Source: Coffea arabica (taxonomy: Eukaryota; Streptophyta; Magnoliopsida; Gentianales; Rubiaceae). From it: 64,000 nucleotides of DNA. Within the stretch, counting starts at the first letter, position 1; the number at the start of each line of letters is the position of its first letter. This document shows, piece by piece, positions 1 through 12,400 of the stretch. A model generated the notes under the pieces. That model saw only the letters and a list, made by a program, of their open reading frames with translations, had not been told where the DNA came from and searched no databases. The DNA is taken from the NCBI RefSeq assembly GCF_036785885.1, contig NC_092317.1, positions 1,800,501 to 1,864,500 on the forward strand. The letters are read 5' to 3'. Position numbers and translations under genes: made by a program.

Positions 1-291
1 TGGGTTCAATCGGTTTAACTTTGCTCAAATGTTTCTCTTTTTTTATTCTTTTATTTTTATTTATTATGGAAATTGGATAACTTTAAAATAAATAAAATAA
101 AATAAAAATTTGGGTTAACCGATTCAAAAGTTGGATTTTTATTCGATTATGATTAGCAAACTAGTTCTCAATCAAGTTTGGTTAGTTTCAATTAATTTTT
201 GGATTTTATTAGTGGATCGAACTGATTTAATGGTCAATTCACAATTCAATCGGTAGAAACAATGAGTCCGATCTGATTTTCAAATCACTTG
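1..291. other. AT-rich gene-free DNA at the window edge
   Basis: No gene or clear repeat is visible. The stretch is AT-rich with short scattered 'caatcggt/aaccgatt' motifs. Open frames here are short and look random. Confidence 0.5.
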
Positions 292-445
292 GTTTGTTTG
301 GATTGATGATTATTTGTCAAAATTTATTTACTTACATCATCATTACAATTTCTAACACATCTTTTTATCTTCTCAATTACTTTTTTATCTCACATACATC
401 ACATCACAAAAAGTGATACAGTAAAAATATCTCAAATAATTTAGT
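292..445 (+). repeat. MITE-like repeat, copy 1 of a dispersed family
   Basis: A stretch starting at 'tttgtttggattgatgatta' and running to 'aaaaatatctcaaataattt' recurs in inverted orientation at about 2830-2985. Shared blocks include 'catcatcattacaattt', 'tctcacatacatcacatcac' and 'gtaaaaatatctcaaata'. The TTTGGATTG start and ACTGTAGC-like core are seen in many short non-autonomous DNA transposons of asterids (established type, family assignment from memory). No coding capacity. Confidence 0.6.
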
Positions 446-1110
446 TGACTAGGCTAAGAATTTGGTTATGGTTTAGTGTTGAGATTTAAAAAATTAAAGG
501 TTACTGAGTTTAAATCTCTCCTCTTTCTATTTCTTAAATATCACCCTTTGCTACTAGAAACAAAAAAATTTTTAAAAAAACTTGACTATGATTTAAGGAA
601 AAAAAAAAATTCCCCATCTTTTATCCTAGAGAAAATTAACTCAGCCAATTTTTTTTCTTTCTTTTTTTTTTTGGGGCTGAGAAAAGTCTATTGAGGTTGT
701 CTCAGGGAGATCAATGGAATAGGATCGGTGCAAATGGTTTGTTGCAATTACTACCATTGGCTACTTGTCGAATTATGGAAAAATCTTAACTCGGGCATAA
801 AGGCCCACAAGCCATGACGTGTATTTAGATGGACCACGTTCACGATCAGGTTTTAGAATTGCATCGCAAAGAACCCCCTTGGGGTGGGCCTTTGAAAGCC
901 TCAAGAGGACACAGGTCATTCACGTCAACGTGGCAGTGGGTAAATGTGGCCCACAAGCATCTCTCTCTAATCCATGCCAATATTTCCATTTTGATCTTTT
1001 TCTTTTGTCGTTACTTGCCCTCCTACAACCTCTCCTTCCCTGAGTTGCCATAAAGTACAAGCTGTTAGTATTTGTTAGTCGGAATGCTTGAATCTTATTA
1101 GTATTAATCT
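446..1110. other. Gene-free stretch
   Basis: Nothing supportable as a gene. It holds homopolymer A and T runs near 590-670. The two overlapping 74-codon frames near 820-1050 have no recognisable domain, splice context or promoter and are treated as random. Confidence 0.5.
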
Positions 1111-1247
1111 TCTATACACTGATAGTATACACACTTTTATCATTAAATGCATAACATATGATACGAATTTGAATTTAAAACATAAATTCTGCATATGTGT
1201 CGTATATCTAACTGTGATAATGTATACACCGTCAGTACATATAAGAT
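1111..1247. repeat. Short MITE with imperfect terminal inverted repeats
   Basis: The left end 'tctatacactgatagtatac' (1111-1130) is imperfectly complementary to the right end 'gtatacaccgtcagtacata' (1222-1241). The interior holds 'attaaatgcataacatatga', typical of the small 'ACTGACGGTGTATAC' MITEs of plants (family recalled, not searched). About 137 bp, non-coding. Confidence 0.55.
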
Positions 1248-1967
1248 TTACTCATATTATTATACCTTCTCAAAAAGACTCAAAAAAAAAAAAAAAAAAA
1301 AGAGAAGAAAAGCCTTCACCTCCAAAATCAAATGCACTAGAGAAAGTGTGGAGAGGTGTACGTTGACAATGTGCAAAGAGGCTTACCAAAGGTCTTGGCT
1401 GTAATAAATGCTGCTAATTGTGTCAGTACAGTACTGGACATATTGTTGCAAAGTCAATTAATTGCCTCAGTTGTTGACCTGCATGCAATGCAAAAGGTGT
1501 ACTGTAATTGCAATCGGAATTTGCCCCATTTTCGGGTGCAACCAACAGTCAACAGAGAGAGGAGTAGAAGAAATGAATACTTTTGTTGTAGTACTATAAA
1601 TTGACTTGAGAGATGAAAAAGTTAAAATGATTTTCTTTTTTCTTCCTTTTTTAACGGAAAGTTGATTTTGGTCCAACATTTCTTCCATGTATGTCTGACT
1701 AAAAGAATATACAATACAGATTTTGCACACAGATTCTGATCATGAACCTCTTAATAGGGATTTCTATTTTTAGGGTTTGAGGGATTGAGATAACAGTTCA
1801 TGATGGGAGATAAATAATTTCAAAATTGGATGGTAGGGTTGAGAATTGAGCACAAAATTTTCAATAAATAATAAATTTTGTTATGTTTTTAGATGTTATT
1901 TGAATATCTGTTTTCATTTGTTCAATTTGTGTTCACCATTACACGTGACTTAAAACAAATAATAATA
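1248..1967. other. Gene-free stretch
   Basis: No gene is supported. It contains an A-rich run near 1278-1300. Several short overlapping frames exist on both strands, none with recognisable domains. Confidence 0.45.
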
Positions 1968-2296
1968 CTCCCTTCGTCCCACTTTAATAGTCCTGTTTTC
2001 TATTTTCGTATGTCCTAAATTGTAGTCCACTTTCCAATTGAAGAATGTAGTTGTATTTTAATTTTTCTAAAATACCCTTATTCAATGTAAGTTGTTGTTA
2101 CTATAAACCTATTCCATTTAAGGAGAGTTGATTCTTTTTTTACCATCAATTCAAGTTTCCATAAAGTTATATTCTAATTAATGTGAAGGTATTTTAGGAA
2201 AATAGCTACCTAAATTGATTGTTCCAACAAAGTTAACTACTTTTTATTAAACTGTGTGAAAAAAGGACCAAAACTGTCAAAGTGGGACGGAGGGAG
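1968..2296. mobile_element. Stowaway-type MITE (Tc1/mariner-like)
   Basis: The left terminus 'ctcccttcgtcccacttt' (from 1968) is the near-perfect inverse of the right terminus 'aaagtgggacggagggag' (to 2296). Both ends are flanked by TA (1966-1967 and 2297-2298), the usual Stowaway target duplication. The element is about 329 bp, has no ORF of note, and would depend on a mariner transposase in trans. Ends and flanks are seen directly; the family name follows from the CTCCCTCCGTCCC terminus. Confidence 0.88.
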
Positions 2297-2829
2297 TAAT
2301 AAGAAGAGGAACACCATTTGATTTGGCCGACATAAAAAGATCCACTCACTACTTGGAACTCGTGAGCCACTTTCCCTACCCACGCGTGAAAAACCTGGCT
2401 CATTCTTGGATTCCATGAAACGGCAAGGAGCATTTGATTACAACCGCAGGAGAGAAGACTATAGAAGTAGAAGAGGAAGTTGGGTGACGGAGTGATGTGT
2501 GATGATGAAGGTCCAGGGACGGCAGCCACCCGTGGACCATGAAAATGATTAATGATTCACTCCCATAATAACCATTCATTATCATCATTGTGTTTTTAAC
2601 TAATGTTTTGCTGCTTTTGATTACCCATCCACTCCTTCCTTAGGCCTTGCACTAATCATGCATGGCTTGAAAATGAAACATTAACACAAATTATTCAACA
2701 AGCAGCAGCAGCGCATGCAGTTGGTTGTAGTACCCTACCCTGTGATTCGATTTAATTGGATCTCTCTGCTCAACAAATGTAGGAGAAGAGTTCAATAGAG
2801 TGAAAATTTTTAGTAAAATGCGCTAGTTC
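2297..2829. other. Gene-free stretch
   Basis: No gene recognised. Frames on the minus strand at 2233-2588 overlap the MITE end and show no domain. Confidence 0.45.
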
Positions 2830-2985
2830 AAGAACTATTTGAGATATTTTTACTGTAGCACTTTTTGTGATGTGATGTATGTGAGATAAAAAGATAATTA
2901 AGAAGATAAAAAAGCGTATTGAAAATTATAATGATGATATAAGCAAATATATTTGAGCAAATAATCTCCCGTCCAAACACACTCC
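2830..2985 (-). repeat. MITE-like repeat, copy 2 (inverted relative to 292-445)
   Basis: Read on the minus strand this gives 'tgtgtttggacgggagatta', then 'tctcacatacatcacatcac' and 'gtgctacagtaaaaatatct', in the same order as the copy at 292-445. The two copies lie about 2.5 kb apart in opposite orientation and could pair in a long transcript. Non-coding. Confidence 0.6.
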
Positions 2986-3140
2986 CAATTTACATCAATC
3001 AAACGAGGATCATGCAAAGCTTCCCGTAACTCTTCAATGATTGGGCCAATAGCAGAGAGATCATCATCTTTACTATTGATAAGTTGGACAATTCTAGATA
3101 CTTGACTTAAACTTATTTCTATTTCTTTAGTCCAAATCAT
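2986..3140 (-). pseudogene. Fragment of a retroelement RNase-H-like (RVT_3) domain
   Basis: A minus-strand frame from 3140 reads through residues such as 'QVSRIVQLINSKDDDLSAIG' and 'IIEELREALHDPRLIDVNW'. This resembles the C-terminal half of the RNase-H-like domain found in plant LINE-type and stand-alone reverse-transcriptase-like genes. The frame runs into the inverted MITE at about 2985, so the domain is cut off. No full catalytic set is present and no upstream reverse transcriptase is visible. The family call is pattern recognition, not a search, so confidence is modest. Confidence 0.4.
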
Positions 3141-3734
3141 GATTTAACAGGATAAAGCTCCCAAAAACAGAAAGAAAGAAAGAAAATAATGGGGTATAAA
3201 AACGTAAATTAGCGACAATGTATATTGTGGAGGTTTAAACCCCCAGCCGGTATCCTTGAATGTTGCTTTGAAAACTCCAAACAACTGTCACTGGCTATAT
3301 GACCATATGAGACAAACCTCAACTATAAACTCATACCACATAAGTCGGAATTGTAACCTAACCATTACTCCTCTCCCATTACTCCATTAGTAGCCAGCAC
3401 AGAATCGTAAATAGTAGTATCGAAGCCATGCTACGCGGTAATGGTTGAGAAATTTGTGGCGTTTTTTAACTACCGTTTCTATCTCTCTCTCTCAATCTCT
3501 GTAAAAGACAGATCAAGTAACGGTGTTTGATCTGTCTTGTCTACCTTTCTAGACTAGTTCAACTAGCTGAAAATAGCTTTTTTCCAAAAGAAAAAATGGG
3601 GGATGAAACTGATCTAGGAGTACAACACAGCAATACCTGCTCCAATTTCCATTCATTTTACATCCATATCAAAAACTCCCGCTCACCACACACTACAAAC
3701 TAATGTACAACTTCCAATTAATAAACCTTGCATG
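3141..3734. other. Upstream region of the pectate lyase gene
   Basis: Non-coding. It holds a perfect 12-bp inverted repeat (listed separately), a CT-rich run near 3481-3500, and a TATA box at its end. No further gene seen. Confidence 0.5.
3505..3538. repeat. Perfect 12-bp inverted repeat (hairpin)
   Basis: Arm 'aagacagatcaa' at 3505-3516 and arm 'ttgatctgtctt' at 3527-3538 are exact reverse complements around a 10-nt loop 'gtaacggtgt'. It lies about 300 bp upstream of the pectate lyase start. It could be a palindromic binding site or a footprint of a small element; its function is unknown. Confidence 0.7.
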
Positions 3735-3742
3735 TATAAATA
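3735..3742 (+). promoter_or_regulatory. TATA box of the pectate lyase gene
   Basis: 'TATAAATA' lies 103 bp upstream of the chosen ATG, suiting a transcription start around 3770 and a leader of about 75 nt. An 'aaccctaa' telo-box-like motif follows near 3774. Confidence 0.6.
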
Positions 3743-3844
3743 CGTGGCCCTTCAATTTACTTTCCCATGCAAAACCCTAAATATATTCATCTTTCTTTCT
3801 CCAAATAGGAAACTCGGTTGTATGTTTGCAAAAACGAAGAACAA

Positions 3845-5617
3845 ATGAACATGGGCATTCAAGGCATCCGAACGGCACCTTGGTGCACTGTTTGGGCTCT
3901 CATAGCTACCATTTCCATCATCACCTCAAGCCCTCATGTGTCTGCTAAAATGAATGTGATCGACAAATGCTGGAGGACAGACCGTAACTGGCGCAGCCAC
4001 AGGCACCAATTGGCTACCTGCTCCGTTGGTTATGCTGGGAAAATGATGAGCAACATTGGCCGAGACGTCATAAACTACAAGGTGACTGATCCATCCGACG
4101 ATGCACTCAACCCTAAGCCAGGAACCCTGAGATATGCTATGACCCATGTCAAGGGAAAGGTTTGGATTACGTTTAAGAGAGACATGAATATTACCCTCCA
4201 GAAACCCCTTCTTGTCAGCAGCTTCACTGCCATTGATGGACGAGGTGTTAATGTACACATTTCTGGTGGTGCTTGCCTAGTGTTGCAAAGGGTAATGAAC
4301 TTGCGTTCTTTTTTCTTGGTTGATTTCGCCAGTCGATTGGTCTGTAGTTTAGTTCACGGTGTGTCTTACATGCACCTACAGATGCTTGCTGGTCAACTTT
4401 ATCTCTTAAAAATTTTACAGAGCACAGGCCAAGACTAGGAAGTTTTGCCAAACAGCCTTTATCAGGCAGCTATAATTGATGTACGTAGTAAAATTCTAGT
4501 ATATGACGATTATCATGAAAATGTTATGGGAAATCCTATTCAATCGAAATAATTATGCCAAATTAATTAAATGGGTTCATGATTCATTTCTATCCTTTTA
4601 TACCTTTAGCGCCAGTCGATAGTATATGCATTATTATTCTTTGAAGTTGTTATACATCTTTGTCTTGACGAAAAAAATTTTTTGACTTAAAAATTTGGTG
4701 AAACAGGCGAACAATGTCATCATACACGGTCTCCGCATCCACAATTGCGTTGCTCAACCAGCAGGACCTGTTCTAGGTCCAGACGCCAAGATTGTACATT
4801 TGGGACCCGTTGATGGAGATGCTATCAGAATGCTATCGAGTTCTAAGATATGGATTGATCACAATACGCTTTACGACTGCCCTGATGGATTAATTGATGT
4901 TACGCGAGGCTCAACAGGTGTTACCATCTCAAACAATTGGTTTAGATCCCAGAATAAGGTCATGCTTTTGGGACATGACGATGGCTTCCGACGAGACAAG
5001 GACATGAAAGTTACCGTAGCCTTCAATCATTTTGGTCCTCGCTGCCAACAAAGAATGCCAAGGTACAAAATTCTCTTGTTAGAACTATGATATATACACA
5101 TAAAGAAGACTCTTATCATGTTATCCTCCATTTTGTGTAATTGGGGGTTTTGTCTGTGTCAGAGTTCGATTCGGATATGCCCACGTTGTTAACAATCTTT
5201 ACCTGGGTTGGGGAGCATACGCTATTGGAGGAAGCATGGATCCTACGATAAAGAGCCAAGCAAATCTCTTCATTGCCCCAAAAGATGGGAATAAAGAGGT
5301 ATGTATCGATGAAGTCTTTTTCATCCATTTCGTGCTCCATGGTGTATGAAACTCTCAAGACTTAACAATCTGGATATGAACATCGACAGGTGACATGGAG
5401 GCAGCACAACGGAAATGGCATGTCATGGAACTTCTTATCTGTGGAAGATGTTTTTGAAAATGGCGCCTCTTTCAGCCAATCAAGAAGTGGTGGCGGTGTT
5501 GCCGTGAGGCCAAACTATAGCGCGGAGCAGATTTTTCCAATAGAAGCAGCAAGAGAAGTGAGGGCATTGACCAAATCTGCTGGTGCCTTGAAGTGTCCAA
5601 GGGTATCCAGATGTTGA
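3845..5617 (+). CDS. Pectate lyase (polysaccharide lyase family 1), secreted
   Basis: Four exons: 3845-4291, 4707-5062, 5163-5298, 5390-5617, giving 388 residues. Family role: calcium-dependent beta-elimination of de-esterified homogalacturonan in the cell wall, as in pollen, fruit or expanding tissue. Residues 1 to about 34 form a hydrophobic signal peptide ending near 'SPHVSA'. A short Cys-containing N-terminal segment (DKCWR) is followed by the parallel beta-helix. Family hallmarks seen are '[13 protein letters not shown]', '[20 protein letters not shown]' (calcium-site Asp residues), 'ISNNWF', 'VMLLGHDD' and '[17 protein letters not shown]' (catalytic Arg region). The start chosen is the first ATG after the TATA box; another in-frame ATG lies two codons on. 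All junctions are GT-AG. Arabidopsis has many paralogues, so no gene symbol is given. Confidence 0.95.
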
Positions 5618-5813
5618 AACAAGGCTCAACCTGATGAAGGACGCCAATGTGAAAAAGCAGCAGCCTCGAACATCTATTCGTTGTTCATCTTTTATATGAT
5701 CTTCTTCCCCCTTTTTCGTTTTTTTCCTTTCTTTTCTTTCTGTTTTATGCATGTTATGGCATGGTAGTATTTAACTAGACACAAGCCAGCACCATAACCT
5801 TGGATGACCAGAA

Positions 5814-5819
5814 AATAAA
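5814..5819 (+). terminator. Candidate polyadenylation signal of the pectate lyase gene
   Basis: 'AATAAA' lies about 200 bp after the stop codon, just before a (TA)n run, which suits a plant 3' end. It is inferred from sequence only. Confidence 0.4.
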
Positions 5820-5823
5820 GGAC

Positions 5824-5845
5824 ATATATATATATATATATATAT
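5824..5845. repeat. (TA)n microsatellite
   Basis: Eleven TA dinucleotides in the 3' flank of the pectate lyase gene. Confidence 0.9.
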
Positions 5846-6448
5846 GCTTGTAAATACAATTAACTGCTTTTCCGCTCTTTGAGCATACACATTTCACTGA
5901 TCAATCAATACCATTACGTTTGGCTCCAAGATAATTGATTGACATGATAGTAACCTTTTTCCTTTTTCTAGAAAAACAGAAGAAAAAAAATTCGGGAATC
6001 ACAGGACCCAAAGAAAATATATGTTTGGATTGCCATTTTCAGCCTGAAAATTGCCCTCTATTTCTGACTAGGGTTTTTAAATTCAGTTGTATGAAATTTT
6101 GCTAAGCCTGAATTAACCAACACCCCGCAGACCATCAATCTTGCTGGGTTGGAATTGACCAGATTATGTCTTACTCCGGTTCTGCCAAAAGTTTACCTAA
6201 ATGCAAAAGTGGCAAAAATAGGCTTTGGAAAATTTCAAAGGAGCCAAAAGTAAAAGCGAGAATAAAAAGGATAACCATTATCTGCAAAATGTCACATAAT
6301 AAGTTCATCACAGAAAAAGCACAAAGGATTTAGCGTACAGATTGAACATGACTCATTGATATTGACAAAAAAAATAACACAATGGAAGATATGAAGATGT
6401 TTATCATACTTCTTGTAATGACATGATCCCATCCAACAACAATCAAAA
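5846..6448. other. Convergent 3' intergenic region
   Basis: It separates the plus-strand pectate lyase from the minus-strand UBP6-like gene and should hold the 3' UTR of the latter (right part). No ORF or repeat of note. Confidence 0.5.
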
Positions 6449-9400
6449 TTACATTGCGACAAGTCGGGCCTTGTACATGCAAATATAAGCCATATGCCAG
6501 TCACCTGTGAAAAAAAAAGAAGAAAATTTTAGATAATTTCAACTACCAATACAAGCCGTTTAATTGCTAAAGGCAATCCTTACCCCCTCCTGAAAGCCTT
6601 GTGATATCTTCCTCGCGTTGGGGAATCGGATTATCATCATCAAACTGGATCCATTTCCCTGCAATCAAGCTAACAAAGTTTACAAACTAATGAACCCGAT
6701 AAACATGCAATCAAACAAGATACGAGGACTCACCATTTTCTTGCTTCGCCCATGCAACATAATGCCCCGAGTCAGCACTTCTACCTTTGTGCGTCAACAC
6801 CGCAACCAGGTCATAAATTCCAGTTAAATGCACTTCTTTGCCTGAAAGGTCACCCAAAAGGGACTCAAGTGAGCTCAAGGTAAGAAAGTAACATATCACG
6901 TAATATCTATTTCATGAATTTTCACCATGACGTATGGGGTATAGCCTACAATAACCATTCAGTGCAGGGCACTTTTATTTTATCAATCCAATATATTACC
7001 TCAAAATTTGGTTTTACACACTTTCCCCACCCTAGTTATGGGCATGTATTAACACTATACTTATCATCACACACATTTATAAAAAGTACACAGAACACCG
7101 AACAAAAATAATCATTAAATGAAATATATGATTAGGCATTAAAATGTTATTTCCCATCTCGATCACCTTGAAGCAAACCATAAACAAATGGATTAAGGCA
7201 TTTTACTTAACTGTGATCCAGACAAGAAGTAGTTATTTACTTAATGAAGGTAACCAAGTTCTACTAAAACTGAATAACTCAACAACTACCTAAAAGGACC
7301 AAAGATTTCACTTTTACCTTCCAGAGATGAATCTTTAGATGTTCCACCGTTACCATTTGCTGATTCCTGAGTATATAAAATAACGTGTTGTATCAAGCAT
7401 AATTATGTAGATGTGTATCCAATCGTTGGAGAATCTTGCAGATGAAAGAAAGCACCAGTTAGTGGTTTGCTTATATGGATTTCACATGCTAACCTCATTG
7501 TCGGTCATCTTGACATCAGTGTCTGAACCAGAGCTCTTCTGATCAACCTTCAGACCAAGTTTTCTACCTTCCTCGTCTCGAAGAATCTAAAAGTTGATAA
7601 CCAGAATAATTTTCTGAACAAATATTGGCTTTATTTATAAGGGGAAAGAAAGAGGGGTGGGAAATTATATTGCAAAAGAAAACAGGTTATAAACCATCCA
7701 TAAAGGGGGGCAAAGAATGTACTTGACGAGGAGTTTCCAATCTCTTCCTTAAATCATCTGAACACAAATCAAGAACATCTAACTCCAATGGATAGTCCAC
7801 CTTCTGCAGATTGGGTGACTTTGTAAGCTAAATAGAAGTCATAATAAAGATTGATAATTCACCACAATCTTTGCCTAGGCAGAAAAACAAAGGACGATTA
7901 AAAGGGAAAAAATTACCCGCAAGATTTTTGCCTTCTGATTTGATTCCCTCTTCCAGAAAAAACGTACAAATTGAACAGTCAAATACCTGTGCAGGAAAAT
8001 GACTGTCTAAGTACAAAGAAGAGAGAAGAAAATACAAGTAAATCTAATACCATAGGAACATGGTAAACAGATCTCTGGGAAGAACAACATTCATGGAAAT
8101 AACAACCCTGCAAGAAAAACTAAGGGCCAATACATCAAATACATACCTCGGCAAGTCATTAATGCGTGAGTCTTTTACATAAATTGCACTGCGTCCCAAA
8201 GCAGGAGAAGCCTTTTCCAGTTCTGATTTCAAACCCTGAATGAATAAATCAATCAAAATAAATGGATTTACCCAAAACTCTATAAATGGGAAAAAAGTTT
8301 TTCACACTTTCAGTTAAAAAGGTAAAATTTGTTAGACATATGTATACAGCTGTGTGCAAAGCAGTTGAGCAGCATACAAACGGCTGCTAGAGATGATGTC
8401 TCTGAGTCATTCAGGTAAATGTAAAAGGATACAGAGTCAGCACGTTGTACCTCAATAAGTCAGAATAAAAAATAGAAATATATCTTCTAAATGAGAAAAA
8501 TTAAAAAATTAAAAGAAGCATAATTGGATAACAAATTTTCCTTTTTTGACAGTATGAGCCCCTTTTATTCCAGTCTGGACTGCAATGAGATGAGAAAATC
8601 AGTGACTACATTCTTGGCTATTACTTCAATTTGATGCTAAACCTATTTACTAGCTTATCTATCCTTAAATACATTATCAATCTTATCTCTACAATTTTTC
8701 AATTTCCCCAGAAAAAGTTGAAAAAGTAAATCTTATGTTGCAAAGTCATGTCCAGTTCTTTTTTTTTTTTTAATGTCCAGCATTGAACCACTGGTTCAAA
8801 GGACAAAAAAGAAAACAAAGAGGACCAACAGGTTGAGGAGGGAAATCAAATCAGAAAAGCAAGTTTCTGAAAGTTAAACACACTTCAAAATACTGCATTT
8901 TGGAAGTTAGTAAAACTACAGGAGTCTAATTACAAATATCCAGTCATTGAGTTTATGCTTCTGATCACTATTCCAGTTACAAATTGGTGTTTGTTCTTTC
9001 CTATTTGTCTACAATTATTGTTTCTGCCCTCCCCCCCCCCCAACAAAAATAAAAAATAAAAAGAAAAACAAAAGTAGCTGAAGGAGGAGGATTAAAAAAG
9101 AAATAAGAGTAGATTCTTCAACAGAATCATAGACTCAAAATTCTTAACAAATAAAACTTACACGTTTTAAGCCCTCATGCAAATGGTTCACCTCTTGTGA
9201 AATGTGGCATTTAAGTGAATAAACTGACTCTCTCTCTGTACTTTCTTCGCCACTTTCTGTGCAATGAACCCTGGATTCATAGCCGTGCAAAAGATCAAAT
9301 AAATAACATCTTACGAGGAACTCCTCAAAGCTAGACAGATACATGTAGAATATTGAATTGTGTGTACAGTAGATAGCAAATGATAACAATGCAGAAAACA

Positions 9401-12400
9401 GAATAAAGAAGAAAATTCTCCTTATCCAGATCTAAACTTAGTTCCCCAAACACTTACTCCCTCTGTTTTTTTCACTGACAGGTCAGAAACAATGGCCAAC
9501 AATTTGTCCACCTAAATCAATGCCCTGCAGTTTTTGACCAGTAATTCTTGATATATGTTTTGATAGAGAAACAAAAGAGCCAAATCGCTGGATTAACTAT
9601 AAAAGGATTAAACCATCACTCAGTAGTCTCTCGATAAAAATGTAAGACCCACCAAACAAGAGAATATATCTCAAACAAACATGTTGCAAGCCAGTGGTAG
9701 GTAAGAGGAAGGGTAGTATGTGTGGTTCTTTCATGTGGCTGGGCAGGACAGAACTGATCAAACCCTTACTCAGCAGAAGGCAATTCATGAAGAGAGAAGA
9801 ACATAACCACTCCAGCAGGAAATCGTAAGGCCAACAGAGAAAAGGTTGCATATTGCAGAATGATGTCAAAATAGACAAAACCAAAATCATAAAAGAAACT
9901 TCAACAATTTAAAGCTGAATATACAGCAAAATGATAACCAAAAGTACAACAAAATCAGAATCTAAAGGTAATTTATGTTCCTCACAAAGGCAAGACAAAA
10001 ATAGGTTGCAACAAATACCAATCAATATACCTGCTTACAAACTCGATACCAAAGAGTGCCTTCACAGTATCCGGCTCTTCACTGCAAGTAACATGATCAA
10101 AATGAATGAAAATGGAGGAAAGCCAGCTTGCTATAAGAAATCATAGAAGTGTGTTTGGGAGTTTCAATCTAAATACATCCTCAAAAGTGAATATACAGGG
10201 TGGGGTGAAACAAGAGAGTTAGCAAATAAAAGGTTTCAACTAAAAAATAGAATTTCAGCAACCCAGCAAAAGTGAAGAAATTTTAACTTTAGCAAAATAA
10301 GTGACCTACCTAGAACTTGATGATTTGAGAGACTGAGAAAGTGTGTATAGAAGTTGTGTCCAGCATTCTTCAGCATCCTGTCATCATTTAAAGATAACAA
10401 TCAGCGATACAGCATCACAATCACCTAAGAAGTAGAAATGCTTTGACACTGACCAACATCTTCAAGGAAGTTACCCACTTAGAGGTCGGAAATTCTAGTC
10501 CCAAAGCTCCCCACAGATCACTCCTACCCTACCCATCCCCAAAAGAAAAAGATGCCAGGTACACTCTTCATGCAATAAATAAATGTATTGGATAATTAAA
10601 AAGATCAGTATGATGGAATGCAGGAGAACCTGCTGCATGAAGGCTCCATTGTTCAGCTGGCCAAATTGAGGATACTTCTTCCGCAATACCTGTGAAGAAA
10701 GTTTAATTAAGCACACTACATAGACATAAGGATGCTGACAAGGATGTATTCTTCAACTAATTGTTGCTTCCACATAAATGAATTACGATCAAGTGCACTG
10801 AATAAAGGAGGTTCCATCTAGCTAGTTTTGAAAATTCATATCAGAATCAATGTCCTCTTCTTTGTAAAGTCCATTATTTACCGACAAGTATTCGTTTTAG
10901 GCAAAGGAAAAAAATCACCAAGTTGAGTTCTTATATACACAAGATTTGAGAAAAAAATTATTCTTCCTTTCTCTGGGGACAAAAACGATGCCAGAGGCAC
11001 TTCTAATCTTAAAAGAGAAGCACAATGTCTACAGAATACTAAAATTGCAAGTGATTGCTAAATTTCAAATAAAAAGACTCCAGGTTTAAGATAATGAAAC
11101 TAAAGGGTAGTACAGGGTCTACAATCTTTTTGACTCAGTGAATTATTAAATTTAATTTTGGGAGAACACTGTTGCATTAGGGAAATCAGACATGAAATAC
11201 CAAAAGATCATCTTATTTAAAAACAAGCCAAATGCTTTCACTGACGCCAGAAAGTGACATTTCCTTTTAAATTTAATACAGAAGCCACTGGTCTCTGGTA
11301 TTTAAAGGAGCTTTCTACATCTTCTCTTGCAGAAGCAAACACAATCATTTCCACCTCACCACTGCTCATAAAAATTTTCACACTCAAATCTAAATAACGC
11401 AGAACCAATGATACACTCCATCTATCAGAATTTCTTCAGCACTTTTGGGAACTCCAAATATTTAGACAGAGTAGGAAGATATAGATGGTTTTGGTAGTTG
11501 TGTCCAGTTTTATCCATACTTTAAGACATTGGAACTTCTCAACAATTGCGGCACACAAATTTTTACCAGCTTAACTCTTAACATCCACTAGTAACAAGTG
11601 TCTGCCACCATTTCCAGAATTCACAAAGCATGCTTGTCAAGCACATTGATTGCATGGTTAGAATATTATAGACAAAGAGTAGGCCCCTTTATCAGAGAAA
11701 ATATATGGAAAAGTAGAAGCCCACAAGATGGAAAAGAAGCAAAAAACTTTGTTTAATATGCATGACAGCTGCCAAAAGTTTGGGAAAATCCAAAAAGGAA
11801 GTATGACATTAACAATCAGTCAGCGACACAAGCAGTCATACCATCCAAAATTGCATCGGAGCAACTGGTTTAGCATTCTTATCAAGCTCAATAAATAAAT
11901 CTCGTGTAGCAACTGTCAACTGATGAGAAGACTGGTCCACGTTGTTGCCAGCACCAGATGGTGGATAACTAACCAGAAAGAATGCGGTAAGAACAATACA
12001 TTAGCAATAGAAGAATTGCAGCGTATATATCTAGAACCACTCTATAAAAAGTTAATTCAAGAAATTAAGAGAACTGACTTAGTTAAAGCAGACTTTAACT
12101 CCGGAACTGAATGCAAGCACTGCACTGTGGAGTTCATGTAGCAGGTGTTTCCAAGATTAAATAAGCCAGCAGAATGACCCGGAAGCAAGAGCCACATAAT
12201 TTGTGATAGTACAAATCAGAAACAGTTACTACCTAGTGGCAAACTAAGAGCTCATTTTCACTTCTCTTTTCCAATTTGCATAATAAATTGTGCAAAAGTA
12301 AGTGGCATCTATAAGATTAACTAGTTAAAAGGGTTAGAAACCTAACCATATTGACAACTTGAGCTTCTTCTGGCATGTCCTCAGCAAAAAGAGGACCTTT